Below are positions 24,199 through 32,474 of a stretch of DNA of 64,000 nucleotides, one piece after another. The DNA lies in assembly GCA_017480095.1 (NCBI GenBank), contig JAFVBG010000002.1:253728-317727 (forward strand), in the 5' to 3' direction. The translations under genes and the position numbers were made by a program. The stretch is from Candidatus Saccharimonadota bacterium (GTDB taxonomy: Bacteria > Patescibacteriota > Saccharimonadia > Saccharimonadales > Saccharimonadaceae). The notes under the pieces were generated by a model that saw only the letters and a program-made list of their open reading frames with translations, was not told the DNA's origin and made no database searches. Within the stretch, counting starts at the first letter, position 1. Each line of letters begins with the position of its first letter.

Positions 24199-25092
24199 GT
24201 GAAATTTAAGCGGATAATTTTGGTATTTAATCCGCGCTCATCTAAGTATGTGCGTGTGCGAGAAGAAGTTCTAAATCCTTTGATGAAAAGGGAAGGGGTT
24301 TTGTTGGGGAAGTTTGAAGTAGAGCCAACCAATGTGGACGAAAACGCGTCAAGACTGGCGCGTATTTTGGAAGATGGCGATTTGGTGATTACGGCGGGTG
24401 GAGATGGTACGGCGACGATTGGGTTGAACGGCGTAGTGCAGAGCAAACAAGATGTGAAATTTGCGGTTTTGCCGTATGGGAATTTTAATGATACGGCAAG
24501 ACTTTTAGGATGTAGAAACGTCGATGAGATTTTAGATGGAAAAGCTAGAGAGATTTATCCGCTGGTGGCAGAGATAGATGGACGAGTTTGGCGGAGAGCG
24601 ACTTGTTACTTTACGATTGGAATGTTGGCGGAAAGCACGGAAGCTTTTGACCAACCTTCGACTAGAAAAAGTTTACGCAAGGGGAAACAGGGGATGTTTT
24701 TCTCAATTTGGACGCTATTTAAGTGGTGGTGGAGAAACCGTAAACGTGAGTTCTTGCCGAAAGAGATTTTTGGTAGAAAAACGGATATTCTAGCAGTGAA
24801 TGGTAAGAGTGTGGCAAAAATCATGAAGGGTGACCCAAAAACGGCCTATTCCAAGGATAAATTTATCGCTTCGGTGCAAAATTTGAGAGGTTTTTTCGGA
24901 ATTGCAATTTTTATGGCGAAGAGTATTTTGTTTCATGTACCAGGCGTGCGGAAAAAATCGCTAAAAATTGATTTTGGCAAGCGGACGAAGGTAGAAATAC
25001 AAGCAGAAGGGGAATATGTGACGAAAGCGATGACCACGCTAAAGATTTATAAAAGTGATGAACCGGTATCAATGGTAACAAGGAGAAAATAA
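24199..25092 (+). CDS. Diacylglycerol/lipid kinase family protein
   Basis: A 297-aa DAGK-catalytic-domain protein, phosphorylating a lipid with ATP. FNPRSSKYVRVREEV is the family's start, and DLVITAGGDGTATIGLNGV is the nucleotide-binding GGDGT motif; LPYGNFNDTARLL matches the 'PxGTxNDFAR' motif with Asn in place of Thr. The C-terminal half is the beta-sandwich. Starts at GTG, 6 bp after the pilin stop, and overlaps the next start (TAATG), so it is in the rpoD-pilin operon. The substrate lipid is not known. Confidence 0.85.
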   Translation: MKFKRIILVFNPRSSKYVRVREEVLNPLMKREGVLLGKFEVEPTNVDENASRLARILEDGDLVITAGGDGTATIGLNGVVQSKQDVKFAVLPYGNFNDTARLLGCRNVDEILDGKAREIYPLVAEIDGRVWRRATCYFTIGMLAESTEAFDQPSTRKSLRKGKQGMFFSIWTLFKWWWRNRKREFLPKEIFGRKTDILAVNGKSVAKIMKGDPKTAYSKDKFIASVQNLRGFFGIAIFMAKSILFHVPGVRKKSLKIDFGKRTKVEIQAEGEYVTKAMTTLKIYKSDEPVSMVTRRK

Positions 25093-25673
25093 TGGAGAAT
25101 GTTAAAATGGATAATGTAAAAATAATCGCGCTAGTAGGCATGAGTGGTAGTGGAAAATCAGTGGCAGTGGATTATCTGACGGCGAAGAATATTCCTAAAG
25201 TGTATTTTGGAGGGATGATTTATAAAGAGATGGAGCGTCGGGGGATTGAGCGCACACCAGATGGTGAGAGCGAAAAGAAGTTTCGCGAGATGATTCGGGA
25301 GACCGAGGGGAAAGATTGGGTGGTGAATCAGGTGATAGAGGCGACGAAGAAGTTGATTGCGGCGGGACAAAAACGCATCGTGCTGGACGGAGTGTATTCT
25401 TGGACGGAATATAAGATTTTGAAACATGAGTTTCCGGGCATATTAACTTTTGTGGCGATTGTAGTACCAAAGAAATTGCGCTACGCGCGGGTGGCAGAGC
25501 GACCAGAACGACCGTTTAACCTCGAAGAAATCCGCGAGCGGGATCGCAGCGAGATTGAGAATCTAGAAAAAGGTGGGCCGATTGCAGCGGCGGATTATTA
25601 TATCTTGAATGATAGCTCGGTAGAAGATTTACAGGAAAACTTACAGAATATCTTGGACGAAATACAATTCTAA
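25092..25673 (+). CDS. P-loop kinase (dephospho-CoA/nucleotide kinase-like)
   Basis: A 193-aa kinase with Walker A GMSGSGKSVAV, a lid-like segment (ARVAERPERPFNLEEIRERD) and a C-terminal DYYILNDSSVEDLQENLQNI typical of dephospho-CoA kinase and related UPF0200/AAA_18 nucleoside phosphate kinases. The 'D...E' after strand 3 (IVLDGVYSWTEY) fits substrate binding. It could be CoaE-like or a dCMP/UMP kinase relative; I cannot choose. The ATG overlaps the previous stop. Confidence 0.7.
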   Translation: MENVKMDNVKIIALVGMSGSGKSVAVDYLTAKNIPKVYFGGMIYKEMERRGIERTPDGESEKKFREMIRETEGKDWVVNQVIEATKKLIAAGQKRIVLDGVYSWTEYKILKHEFPGILTFVAIVVPKKLRYARVAERPERPFNLEEIRERDRSEIENLEKGGPIAAADYYILNDSSVEDLQENLQNILDEIQF

Positions 25674-25687
25674 GGTATAATTACCTT

Positions 25688-28075
25688 ATGAAGTTAGTCA
25701 TTATAGATGGGAAGAGCGTATTCTATCGGGGGTTTTATGCGATGGGGGCGTTGTCGCGCAGTGACGGCAAGCCGACAGGAGGCGTGTATGGTTTTGCAGT
25801 AATCGCGATGGAATTAGTCCGGGAAATCAAGCCAGACAAGGTAGTAGTAGCTTGGGATAAGGCAAAAACTTCAATTTCTAAACGCAAAGCGATTTATGCG
25901 GATTATAAAGCTGGGCGGACGAAACCACCAGAGGCATTTTTTGAGCAGATTCCGCTACTCGTGGAGCTGATTCATGACTTGGGATGGACGTTTTTAGAAA
26001 CGGATGACTACGAGGCGGATGACATAATTGGAACTCTAGCCAAACAAGCAGATGAAATACCTGGCTCGGAGACGATTATTATTTCCTCTGACCTTGATAT
26101 GTTGCAGATTGTGGACGAGAATACGCGGATGTATCGGCTACTTAAGGGGTTTTCGGAGTTGGAAGAAATTGATGTGAAAGCTCTAGAAGAGAAATACGGC
26201 ATCAAACAAGCGCAGTTCCTAGACATGAAGGCTCTGAAGGGTGACAATTCGGATAATATTCCAGGCGTGCCAGGGATTGGCGAAAAGACTGCGGTGAAGT
26301 TATTAAATGATTATGGTAGCCTAGATGGGATTTATCAGCATATAGACGAGATAAAAGGTGCGACGCAGAAGAAGCTGGTCGAAGGCAAAGATTCTGCATA
26401 TATGTCGTATCAGTTGGCGAAAATTATGTTTGATGCACCAGTAAAGTTGGCGGATGTGCCGGATTTGGTGATTGATGCGCCGAAAATTATTGAGGGATTA
26501 AGGAAGTTAGAATTCAATTCGCTGATTAGAAAGTTCCAGAAGCAATCGTTGGGAGAGCAAGAACCAACACTGAGAGTGGTGCCAGGAGACGAACTCTATA
26601 AAGATGAAAGAGTAGAGTTGCCAGCAGAGTTTAAGCCAGAAATCGTGGAGTGGGACGTAAAAGCAAAGATGTGGCAAAATGCGGATTTTGCTGAAAAAGT
26701 AATTGGGGGCGCAAAAGTTTGGGATTTGAACCAGGGGAGATTTGTACTGTCTGGCAAGAAAGGTGACGACAGGCAGGGGCAGCTAGGCTTGGATTTTGGC
26801 GAGACTGATAAGCGGATTGAGCTGGAAGCTCAACAGAAGGAGTTCTTAGAGATTCCGAAAGCGTTCAAGGTTTTTTCCGAGCTAGATATGCCGCTAATTC
26901 CAGTGCTATTCAAGATGGAGAAGCGGGGGATGCTGATTTCGCGAGAGTACTTTAATGCGCTGAAAGAGGAATTTGCGGCGGAGATTGTGAAGTTAGAGCG
27001 GAAGATTATGGAGCTGGCGGGGCAAGAGTTTAATATCAATTCACCGATTCAGTTGAATGAGGTATTGTTTGAGAAATTGAGATTGCCAACGCAGGGAATC
27101 AAGAAAACTCAACGTGGATACTCGACAGGGGTAGATACATTGGAGAAGTTGAAAGACGCACACGAGATTATTCCGCTGATTATGGAATATCGGCAGATTA
27201 CAAAACTACAATCGACCTACGTCCTACCGCTACCAGAGTTGGCAGATAAAGATGGTAGAGTACATACGCGTTTCACGCAAGATGTAACAGCGACTGGTCG
27301 GCTATCCAGCGTAAACCCGAATCTACAGAATATTCCAGTGCGGACAGAAGAAGGGAAGCGCATTCGGACGGGATTTGTGGCGCCAGAGGGGAAGGTGCTG
27401 GTGTCGGCGGACTACTCGCAATTTGAACTGCGTCTAGCGGCGGTGTTGGCTGGCGATCAACCATTGATTGATGATTTTAATGCTGGAATTGATATTCATA
27501 AGAAGACGGCGAGTGATGTATTCAATGTACCGATGGAAGAGGTAACGAAGGCGCAGCGGCGAGCAGCAAAAGTGGTGAACTTCGGCGTGCTTTATGGTAT
27601 GAGTGCACAAGGGTTGGCAAAAGCAGCGGATATGCAATTTTATGAAGCAAAAGAGTTCATTGATAACTATTTCTTAGTGCGAAAGCCGATTCGAGACTAC
27701 TTGAATAAAATCTTGACTCAGGCCAGGGAGCAAGGGTACGTAGAAACGTATTTTGGACGGAGAAAACCGACGCCAGGGGTGAAAGCGGGCAGTTTTGTCA
27801 TTCGTCAGGCGGAGGAGCGGGCGGCGCAGAATATGCCGATTCAAGGGACGGAAGCAGATTTGATGAAGAAAGCGATGATTCAGGTGGATGCAAAATTGCC
27901 AGCGGGAGCGGAGCTAGTGATGCAGGTGCATGATTCGCTAATCGTGGAGTGTGATGCGGGGCAGGTAGAGGAAGTTTCAAAGATTCTACAAGAAACGATG
28001 GAAGGAATTGCACCAGAACTGCCAATTAAGCTAGCGGTGGAAGTGACGAGCGGAGGGAATTGGGGAAGTCTGTAG
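25688..28075 (+). CDS. polA: DNA polymerase I, 3'-5' exonuclease domain degenerate
   Basis: Repair and Okazaki fragment polymerase; 795 aa against 928 in E. coli and 832 in Taq. The N-terminal 5' nuclease (residues 1 to about 290) has FYRGFYAMG, YKAGRTKPPE, ETDDYEADDIIGTL and ALKGDNSDNIPGVPGIG. The middle domain is reduced to about 80 residues without the DxE exonuclease motif. The polymerase domain has motif A SADYSQFELRLAAVLAG, the finger helix RRAAKVVNFGVLYGMSA and motif C MQVHDSLIVE. It should polymerise and nick-translate but not proofread. TATAAT lies 6 nt from the ATG: leaderless. Confidence 0.95.
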   Translation: MKLVIIDGKSVFYRGFYAMGALSRSDGKPTGGVYGFAVIAMELVREIKPDKVVVAWDKAKTSISKRKAIYADYKAGRTKPPEAFFEQIPLLVELIHDLGWTFLETDDYEADDIIGTLAKQADEIPGSETIIISSDLDMLQIVDENTRMYRLLKGFSELEEIDVKALEEKYGIKQAQFLDMKALKGDNSDNIPGVPGIGEKTAVKLLNDYGSLDGIYQHIDEIKGATQKKLVEGKDSAYMSYQLAKIMFDAPVKLADVPDLVIDAPKIIEGLRKLEFNSLIRKFQKQSLGEQEPTLRVVPGDELYKDERVELPAEFKPEIVEWDVKAKMWQNADFAEKVIGGAKVWDLNQGRFVLSGKKGDDRQGQLGLDFGETDKRIELEAQQKEFLEIPKAFKVFSELDMPLIPVLFKMEKRGMLISREYFNALKEEFAAEIVKLERKIMELAGQEFNINSPIQLNEVLFEKLRLPTQGIKKTQRGYSTGVDTLEKLKDAHEIIPLIMEYRQITKLQSTYVLPLPELADKDGRVHTRFTQDVTATGRLSSVNPNLQNIPVRTEEGKRIRTGFVAPEGKVLVSADYSQFELRLAAVLAGDQPLIDDFNAGIDIHKKTASDVFNVPMEEVTKAQRRAAKVVNFGVLYGMSAQGLAKAADMQFYEAKEFIDNYFLVRKPIRDYLNKILTQAREQGYVETYFGRRKPTPGVKAGSFVIRQAEERAAQNMPIQGTEADLMKKAMIQVDAKLPAGAELVMQVHDSLIVECDAGQVEEVSKILQETMEGIAPELPIKLAVEVTSGGNWGSL

Positions 28076-28153
28076 TTGTCAGCTGTGGAAAAGTCTTGTA
28101 TAATTGAGGGTAATTAGGGTGGGTTTACTAATTTTTAATAGGGAGGCCCAAAA

Positions 28154-29152
28154 ATGACAAACAACAATAAGCAGATTGAGATTTATAAGGGGGCAGAGGG
28201 GGAGATTGTTTTTGATGTTGATACGGAGCTGGAGACACTTTGGGCGACACAAGAGCAGATTGCCAAAGCGTTTGGAGTCGATAGGACGGTGATTGGTCGC
28301 CACATTCGTAATGTTTTGAGGGATGGAGAATTGGATGAAAAACGAACATGTGCAAAAAATGCACATGTTCAAAATGAAGGTGGAAGAATAGTTACGCGCC
28401 AAGTTACTAGTTATAACCTTGATATGATTATCTCCGTAGGCTACCGAGTGAATTCGCGGAAAGCGACGGATTTTCGTATCTGGGCGACAAAGGTCTTGAA
28501 GCAATATTTAACAAATGGCGTGGCGGTGAATGAGCGGCGACTGAAAGAGCTAGATAGCAAGAAGCTGAAAGAAGTCGAGGGGATGATGAATATCGTGCGA
28601 CGTTTGACTACCCAGAATGAGCTGAATGCAGGCGAGGCTAACGGGGTGCTAGAAGTGATTTCAAAATACGCGGGGAGTTTTGAGGCACTGGAACAGTTTG
28701 ACGACGGGCATATTGACCTGCGTGGCATGAACGGACCAAAAAAGCAGAAACAGTTGACGGTTGAGATGTGCGAAGAAGTAATTGGAGAGTTGAAGCGGAG
28801 TGTAAACGGTTCTGATCTCTTTGGTAAGAGGCGGAACAAGAGCTTCGACGGCGACATCGCGGCAATCTATCAGAGTTTTGAGGGGAAGGAACTTTATCCT
28901 GGCGTACCAGAAAAAGCGGCAAACTTACTGTATTTTGTGATTAAAGATCACCCGTTTTATGATGGCAATAAGCGGATTGGAGCGCTGCTTTTTATCGTTT
29001 TCTTGACAATTAATGATTTTCACTTGACGGCGAATGGGGAAACGAAGATTTCTGACCGGGCGCTGACGGCGATTGCGCTACTAATTGCGGAGAGCGAGCC
29101 GAGTGAGAAGGACTTGATTGTGAGCCTAGTTAGGAAACTGTTGGAAGATTAA
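28154..29152 (+). CDS. RhuM-Fic fusion protein
   Basis: 332 aa. The N-terminal half is a RhuM-type domain (LWATQEQIAKAFGVDRTVIG, GGRIVTRQVTSYNLDMIISV, RKATDFRIWATKVLKQYLTNG), a helix-turn-helix-bearing module found in phage-antirepressor-like and toxin-linked proteins. The C-terminal half is Fic/Doc with the complete motif HPFYDGNKRIGALLF, which transfers AMP or phosphate from a nucleotide onto a target protein. No separate inhibitory (S/T)xxxE(G/N) antitoxin gene is adjacent. The gene has a leader with GGGAGG about 8 nt before the ATG and its own -10 TATAAT near 28098. It sits beside alkD and a TGTTGTA palindrome. It could be a stand-alone toxin, defence factor or signalling enzyme. Confidence 0.88.
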   Translation: MTNNNKQIEIYKGAEGEIVFDVDTELETLWATQEQIAKAFGVDRTVIGRHIRNVLRDGELDEKRTCAKNAHVQNEGGRIVTRQVTSYNLDMIISVGYRVNSRKATDFRIWATKVLKQYLTNGVAVNERRLKELDSKKLKEVEGMMNIVRRLTTQNELNAGEANGVLEVISKYAGSFEALEQFDDGHIDLRGMNGPKKQKQLTVEMCEEVIGELKRSVNGSDLFGKRRNKSFDGDIAAIYQSFEGKELYPGVPEKAANLLYFVIKDHPFYDGNKRIGALLFIVFLTINDFHLTANGETKISDRALTAIALLIAESEPSEKDLIVSLVRKLLED

Positions 29153-29164
29153 TTTTAAGGAAAA

Positions 29165-29183
29165 TGTTGTAAAACTTACAACA
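29165..29183. promoter_or_regulatory. 19-bp operator-like palindrome, copy 1 (alkD)
   Basis: TGTTGTA-AAACT-TACAACA, with flanks extending the symmetry to AATGTTGTAA/TTACAACATT. It lies 7 nt before the alkD ATG, between the Fic stop and alkD. Two other sites share the same half-sites and exactly the same 5-nt spacing (30062 and 47410). Confidence 0.65.
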
Positions 29184-29190
29184 TTTGAGA

Positions 29191-29985
29191 ATGATGAATT
29201 ACAGCGAATTACAGAGTAAATTATTCGAAAATGCAGAGGAAGGCTACCGAGATTTTGCTTTGGGCGGAATTATCACAGAACGGCCACTACTGGGTGTGCG
29301 CGTACCAAAATGTCGAGAGATTGCAAAAGAGATTGTGACAAAACCAGGCTATTTTGAAGGTGGAGTGGAAGCGTTTTTGCAAAATGAGCCAGTGAGTTCA
29401 GAAGAAGTGCTGATTCGTGGTTTTGTGATTGCAAATTTGCCGTATGATGAGATGGTTTCTCAAATATACGGGTTCACTGCGTTGATTGACAACTGGCAAG
29501 TTTGCGACACGTTTTGTGCGGCGATGAAGAAAAATATCGCGAAGCATAAGGCAGAGTTTTTGGAAGAAATTGATAAGATGCTGAAGTCGCTGGACGAGTT
29601 TCAGACGAGGGTGGCGCTAGTGTGTTTATTAGACCATTATATCGAGGCAGATTATCTGGCGGTGATTTTTGATCGGGTCAACGAGATGGCGGAGTTTTTG
29701 TCTGATGGGCCGGGGGAAATGTCGGTGGTGCGCGCGCCTGGCGAGAAAGTGGGGAAGCGTGTGGCGGAAAACGTGTTGAGCTGGGATGCGTATTATGTAA
29801 AAATGGCGGTGGCGTGGCTGCTTTCGATGTGCTTTGCGAAGTTTCCAGAGGAGACGATGCAGTTTTTCAAGCAAGTGCGACTGCCAAAGTGGACGTTTAA
29901 TAAAACGATTTTGAAGACTTGCGAATCCTATCGGGTGGAGAAAGACTTAAAAGAGGAACTGAAGGAGATGAAGAGAAAGCGATGA
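29191..29985 (+). CDS. DNA alkylation repair protein, AlkD-like
   Basis: A HEAT-repeat DNA glycosylase of the AlkD family that removes bulky or positively charged alkylated bases such as 3- and 7-alkylpurines; 264 aa. LGVRVPKCREIAKEI, the VLIRGFVIANLP segment, LIDNWQVCDTFCAAM (with the catalytic-site Trp and Asp region of the family) and KKRVAENVLSWDAYYVKMAV-like helices are present. The start is the ATG at 29191 or 29194; a TTG at 29185 is also open. The palindrome directly before it suggests regulation, and a 13-bp AT-rich hairpin follows the gene. Confidence 0.85.
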   Translation: MMNYSELQSKLFENAEEGYRDFALGGIITERPLLGVRVPKCREIAKEIVTKPGYFEGGVEAFLQNEPVSSEEVLIRGFVIANLPYDEMVSQIYGFTALIDNWQVCDTFCAAMKKNIAKHKAEFLEEIDKMLKSLDEFQTRVALVCLLDHYIEADYLAVIFDRVNEMAEFLSDGPGEMSVVRAPGEKVGKRVAENVLSWDAYYVKMAVAWLLSMCFAKFPEETMQFFKQVRLPKWTFNKTILKTCESYRVEKDLKEELKEMKRKR

Positions 29986-30061
29986 AATACTTGGATGCTT
30001 AAAATCGTATCGAAAAATTAGAACTGGGACGCATAGCGATTTATTTAAGAAGTAGAAATAT

Positions 30062-30080
30062 TGTTGTAAAAAATACAACA
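30062..30080. promoter_or_regulatory. 19-bp operator-like palindrome, copy 2
   Basis: TGTTGTA-AAAAA-TACAACA, 6 nt upstream of a TTGACA -35 box. Its centre is about 52 nt before the predicted transcript start, an activator-like position. The symmetry extends to 12-13 bp arms followed by TTTTTG, so it could also serve as the alkD terminator. Confidence 0.65.
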
Positions 30081-30086
30081 ATATTT

Positions 30087-30116
30087 TTGACATATTTTTT
30101 GTAAATGTGCTATAAT
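30087..30116 (+). promoter_or_regulatory. Strong promoter of a candidate ncRNA
   Basis: TTGACA (30087-30092), 18-nt spacer, TATAAT (30111-30116): both hexamers are perfect. The expected start, about 30123, coincides with the first base of the rod-like inverted repeat. Confidence 0.8.
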
Positions 30117-30122
30117 TGGGGT

Positions 30123-30344
30123 ATAGCATAAATCATCAACCTTAATAGTCACACGATATTTTTGTAGAAAGTTTTGCATCGAGCGAAAAATGGGCTCCAT
30201 GAGGAAGTCCCTGACTCGATGTAGACGTTTTCGTGTGCATTTGGCTGGTGATTTATGCAAACCTCGTGGGGCCCTATTTCGTGCCCATTGAGGCTAGCAT
30301 AAATCCCGTCGTACAAACCCGACAAGGTTTTGTCGGCATTTTTT
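30123..30344 (+). ncRNA. Candidate structured RNA, rod-shaped with terminator
   Basis: Closing stem GCATAAATCATCAACC (30126-30141) with GGCTGGTGATTTATGC (30243-30258), then CACACGA/TCGTGTG, then GCATCGAG/CTCGATG, and an apical hairpin around GGGCTCCATGAGGAAGTCCC. The stems are nested on one axis with internal loops, giving a rod of about 133 nt. A Rho-independent terminator CCGACAA-ggtt-TTGTCGG plus T-run ends at about 30344. No open frame inside. It could be an independent RNA (6S-like in shape only) or a 5' attenuator of the surface protein gene, whose start is 64 nt past the terminator. I recognise no known family. Confidence 0.55.
30319..30344 (+). terminator. Intrinsic terminator before the surface protein gene
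   Basis: CCGACAA (30319-30325) pairs with TTGTCGG (30330-30336), followed by CATTTTTTATG. Confidence 0.75.
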
Positions 30345-30407
30345 ATGCCTAAAAACAATCACATAATCTCTCATCGGAGAGAACTAAACAAGAGAGGTAA
30401 TAGCAAT

Positions 30408-32429
30408 ATGGGTCAAACAAGCAATAAACATTATCGGGTTGGTGAAAGTTCCGATGGCGACTTTCTCTCTCCCGCCATTGGGACTTTCACGAGTCCGATA
30501 AAGTTTTTGCCATATATGGTAGGCATCTTCGGCCTAGCTTTCTTTGCTTCCTGTATTACTGCCTCCATTATGACACCGGTGCAGAATAGTGATGCTACCA
30601 CTGGTGTGAGCCTGAATAGTAATGCGGTGTCATACTTTGTAAATATTGCCTCCGCTACTAACGGTACAGCCGGAGTGATTAGTAAAGACATCCAAGCTAC
30701 TTATGCTGGTACACTCGGTACGATCGAAGACCAGCTGAGAATTACCTCCAATACCCCTCAAGGCTATAAAGTCTATGTCAGTATGAATGGAACGGGAGAA
30801 ACGGCACAGAGACTAGTTAATACTACCGATTCTTCCTATTACCTTAAGCCTATTGAAGGTAATGGCGTAATAGATACGTCTGCTGCAGCTTCTCTTGCTA
30901 ATCCCGGCACACTCAGTGCTAACTCATGGGGAGTGGCGGTGAATAGCGCTTGGAACTCTGCTTTCGATAGCTCCTACAATACTATTACCCAGAATAGTAG
31001 ATTTGCCCCAGTGCCAGTAAAGGGTGCAGAGGAACTACTAATAACTCAAGACGATACTACCACCACCGAGACCCAGACCGATAACATTACCGTCTATTAC
31101 GGCTACTACGCTAACTCGGCTTTACCTTCTGGAACCTACCAGAATACGGTACTTTATACGGCTTATGCCGAAGCTACAGACCAAGAAGGCGGTATCGCTA
31201 CCTATACGCCAGATGGTTTCAATTACAAGGATGGTGGGGAGATTACCTTTACCACTTCACTCTATACGGATAGGACGGTATCGGCTAGCGATGTTAGTGT
31301 CACGATTGGCGATAAGACTTGCGATAATATTGTAGTCTCGAAAGTAGGTGGCGGCAATGATTCTGTAACTATTACTTGTGATGCTCCAGCTCAAGATAGG
31401 CCTGGGGATTACCCGATTGCTATTGATATTGATAGATTTGCGCATCATTCGAGGACGAGTGTGTTTTATGATACGGATGGGATTACGGTTGGCGATACCA
31501 CCTATAAAACGATGCAGGATATGAAACGAGTTGTTTCTGTTGGGGGAACGGAAAAATCTCTATGCCAAGCTTGGGCACCCACACCAGCGGCGTTTACTGG
31601 AGAGACAGTTTCATTAGACGAAGTTGGTGAAGACGAAGAACGTCCATATTCCATGGACACTACAAATAATCTTGCTAAGTTTATCAACCAGAATGTACCA
31701 GAGACCACTCTGCGAGATGTGCGGGATAACAAATGGTATCTCATTCGCAAGTTGGCAGACGGAAACTGCTGGATGGTGCAAAATCTCGACCTCGACCTCT
31801 CGACCGAAGTGGCCTTGACTTCTGAAACGAGTGATATTAATTCTACGAGTAGTTGGACACCAAGTGAGGATACGCAGACATTGGACAATTTTACAGGATG
31901 GGATAGGTTTAGTTTAGTGGAGGGAAGCCTTGACCCAGGTGAGGTTTATTCACCCCTTGGGGAGAGTACATGGCAAACATCTGGGGCATTATCAGAAGCA
32001 ACTGGAAACTATTATAGTTTCAAAACTGTTACAGCTGGGGCAACACTGGGAGTAGGAGACTATTATATAGACTCAATATGCTCTCGTGGATGGAAAATAC
32101 CAGTTCGCGAAAGTAGTCCAGGCTATAGATATCTATTTGATGAGTATGGATTAAAATATCGTAATAACTGGAACTCGACTCCAGTAGACGGTGAAGAGAT
32201 AACTCTTAACGCTATAATTCGCTCTCCTTTTTCCATGAATTCTTTTGCTGGAAGGATAAACGGCGGAACGGCTATACTTGGACTGAGCTCCGCTATTCAA
32301 GCGTGGATTAATTCAGAGAATAATATTATAGCAATATTAGATGTCAACTATACCATAAACATAGTTGCCGCACTGACTTCAGGGTATCAAGTAGGACTAG
32401 GACCAACAGTTCGCTGCGTTTCCCAATAG
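30408..32429 (+). CDS. Large surface protein with FISUMP-type C-terminal domain
   Basis: 673 aa. An N-terminal cytoplasmic segment of about 40 residues is followed by a membrane or signal helix (FLPYMVGIFGLAFFASCIT). Then comes the same beta-rich surface module as in the protein at 9120 (GYKVYVSM ... NSWGV ... PVPVKG ... SGTYQNTVLYTAYA), an Ig-like stretch with two Cys, and a C-terminal 'Fibrobacter succinogenes major paralogous' type domain (NKWYLIRKLADGNCWMVQNL, later SICSRGWKIP). Such proteins are typical of TM7 cell surfaces and may mediate host contact. I start at 30408, with AGAGAGGT 9 nt upstream. Expression may depend on read-through of the terminator at 30319-30344. Confidence 0.75.
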   Translation: MGQTSNKHYRVGESSDGDFLSPAIGTFTSPIKFLPYMVGIFGLAFFASCITASIMTPVQNSDATTGVSLNSNAVSYFVNIASATNGTAGVISKDIQATYAGTLGTIEDQLRITSNTPQGYKVYVSMNGTGETAQRLVNTTDSSYYLKPIEGNGVIDTSAAASLANPGTLSANSWGVAVNSAWNSAFDSSYNTITQNSRFAPVPVKGAEELLITQDDTTTTETQTDNITVYYGYYANSALPSGTYQNTVLYTAYAEATDQEGGIATYTPDGFNYKDGGEITFTTSLYTDRTVSASDVSVTIGDKTCDNIVVSKVGGGNDSVTITCDAPAQDRPGDYPIAIDIDRFAHHSRTSVFYDTDGITVGDTTYKTMQDMKRVVSVGGTEKSLCQAWAPTPAAFTGETVSLDEVGEDEERPYSMDTTNNLAKFINQNVPETTLRDVRDNKWYLIRKLADGNCWMVQNLDLDLSTEVALTSETSDINSTSSWTPSEDTQTLDNFTGWDRFSLVEGSLDPGEVYSPLGESTWQTSGALSEATGNYYSFKTVTAGATLGVGDYYIDSICSRGWKIPVRESSPGYRYLFDEYGLKYRNNWNSTPVDGEEITLNAIIRSPFSMNSFAGRINGGTAILGLSSAIQAWINSENNIIAILDVNYTINIVAALTSGYQVGLGPTVRCVSQ

Positions 32430-32474
32430 AATTATCTCATAAAAACAGGGAGGGTATGGTATAATAAAGGTATT

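Larger units (their letters stand above)
29986..30407. other. 422-bp non-coding region with promoter, structured RNA and terminator
   Basis: In order: an extended palindrome AATATTGTTGTA/TACAACAATATT (30057-30085), a strong promoter (30087-30116), a long rod-like inverted repeat (30126-30258), another hairpin CCTC..GGGC/GCCC..GAGG (about 30262-30293), an intrinsic terminator (30319-30344), and a leader with AGAGAGG before the surface protein gene. Confidence 0.6.

Noticed and set aside
30126-30258. RNase P RNA or SRP RNA at 30.1 kb
   Set aside because: GGGCTCCAT and GAGGAAGTCC recall parts of RNase P RNA, and the rod recalls 4.5S RNA, but the order is wrong, the CR-V/ACAGAA region and a GNRA-capped SRP loop are missing, and the RNA is too short for RNase P.
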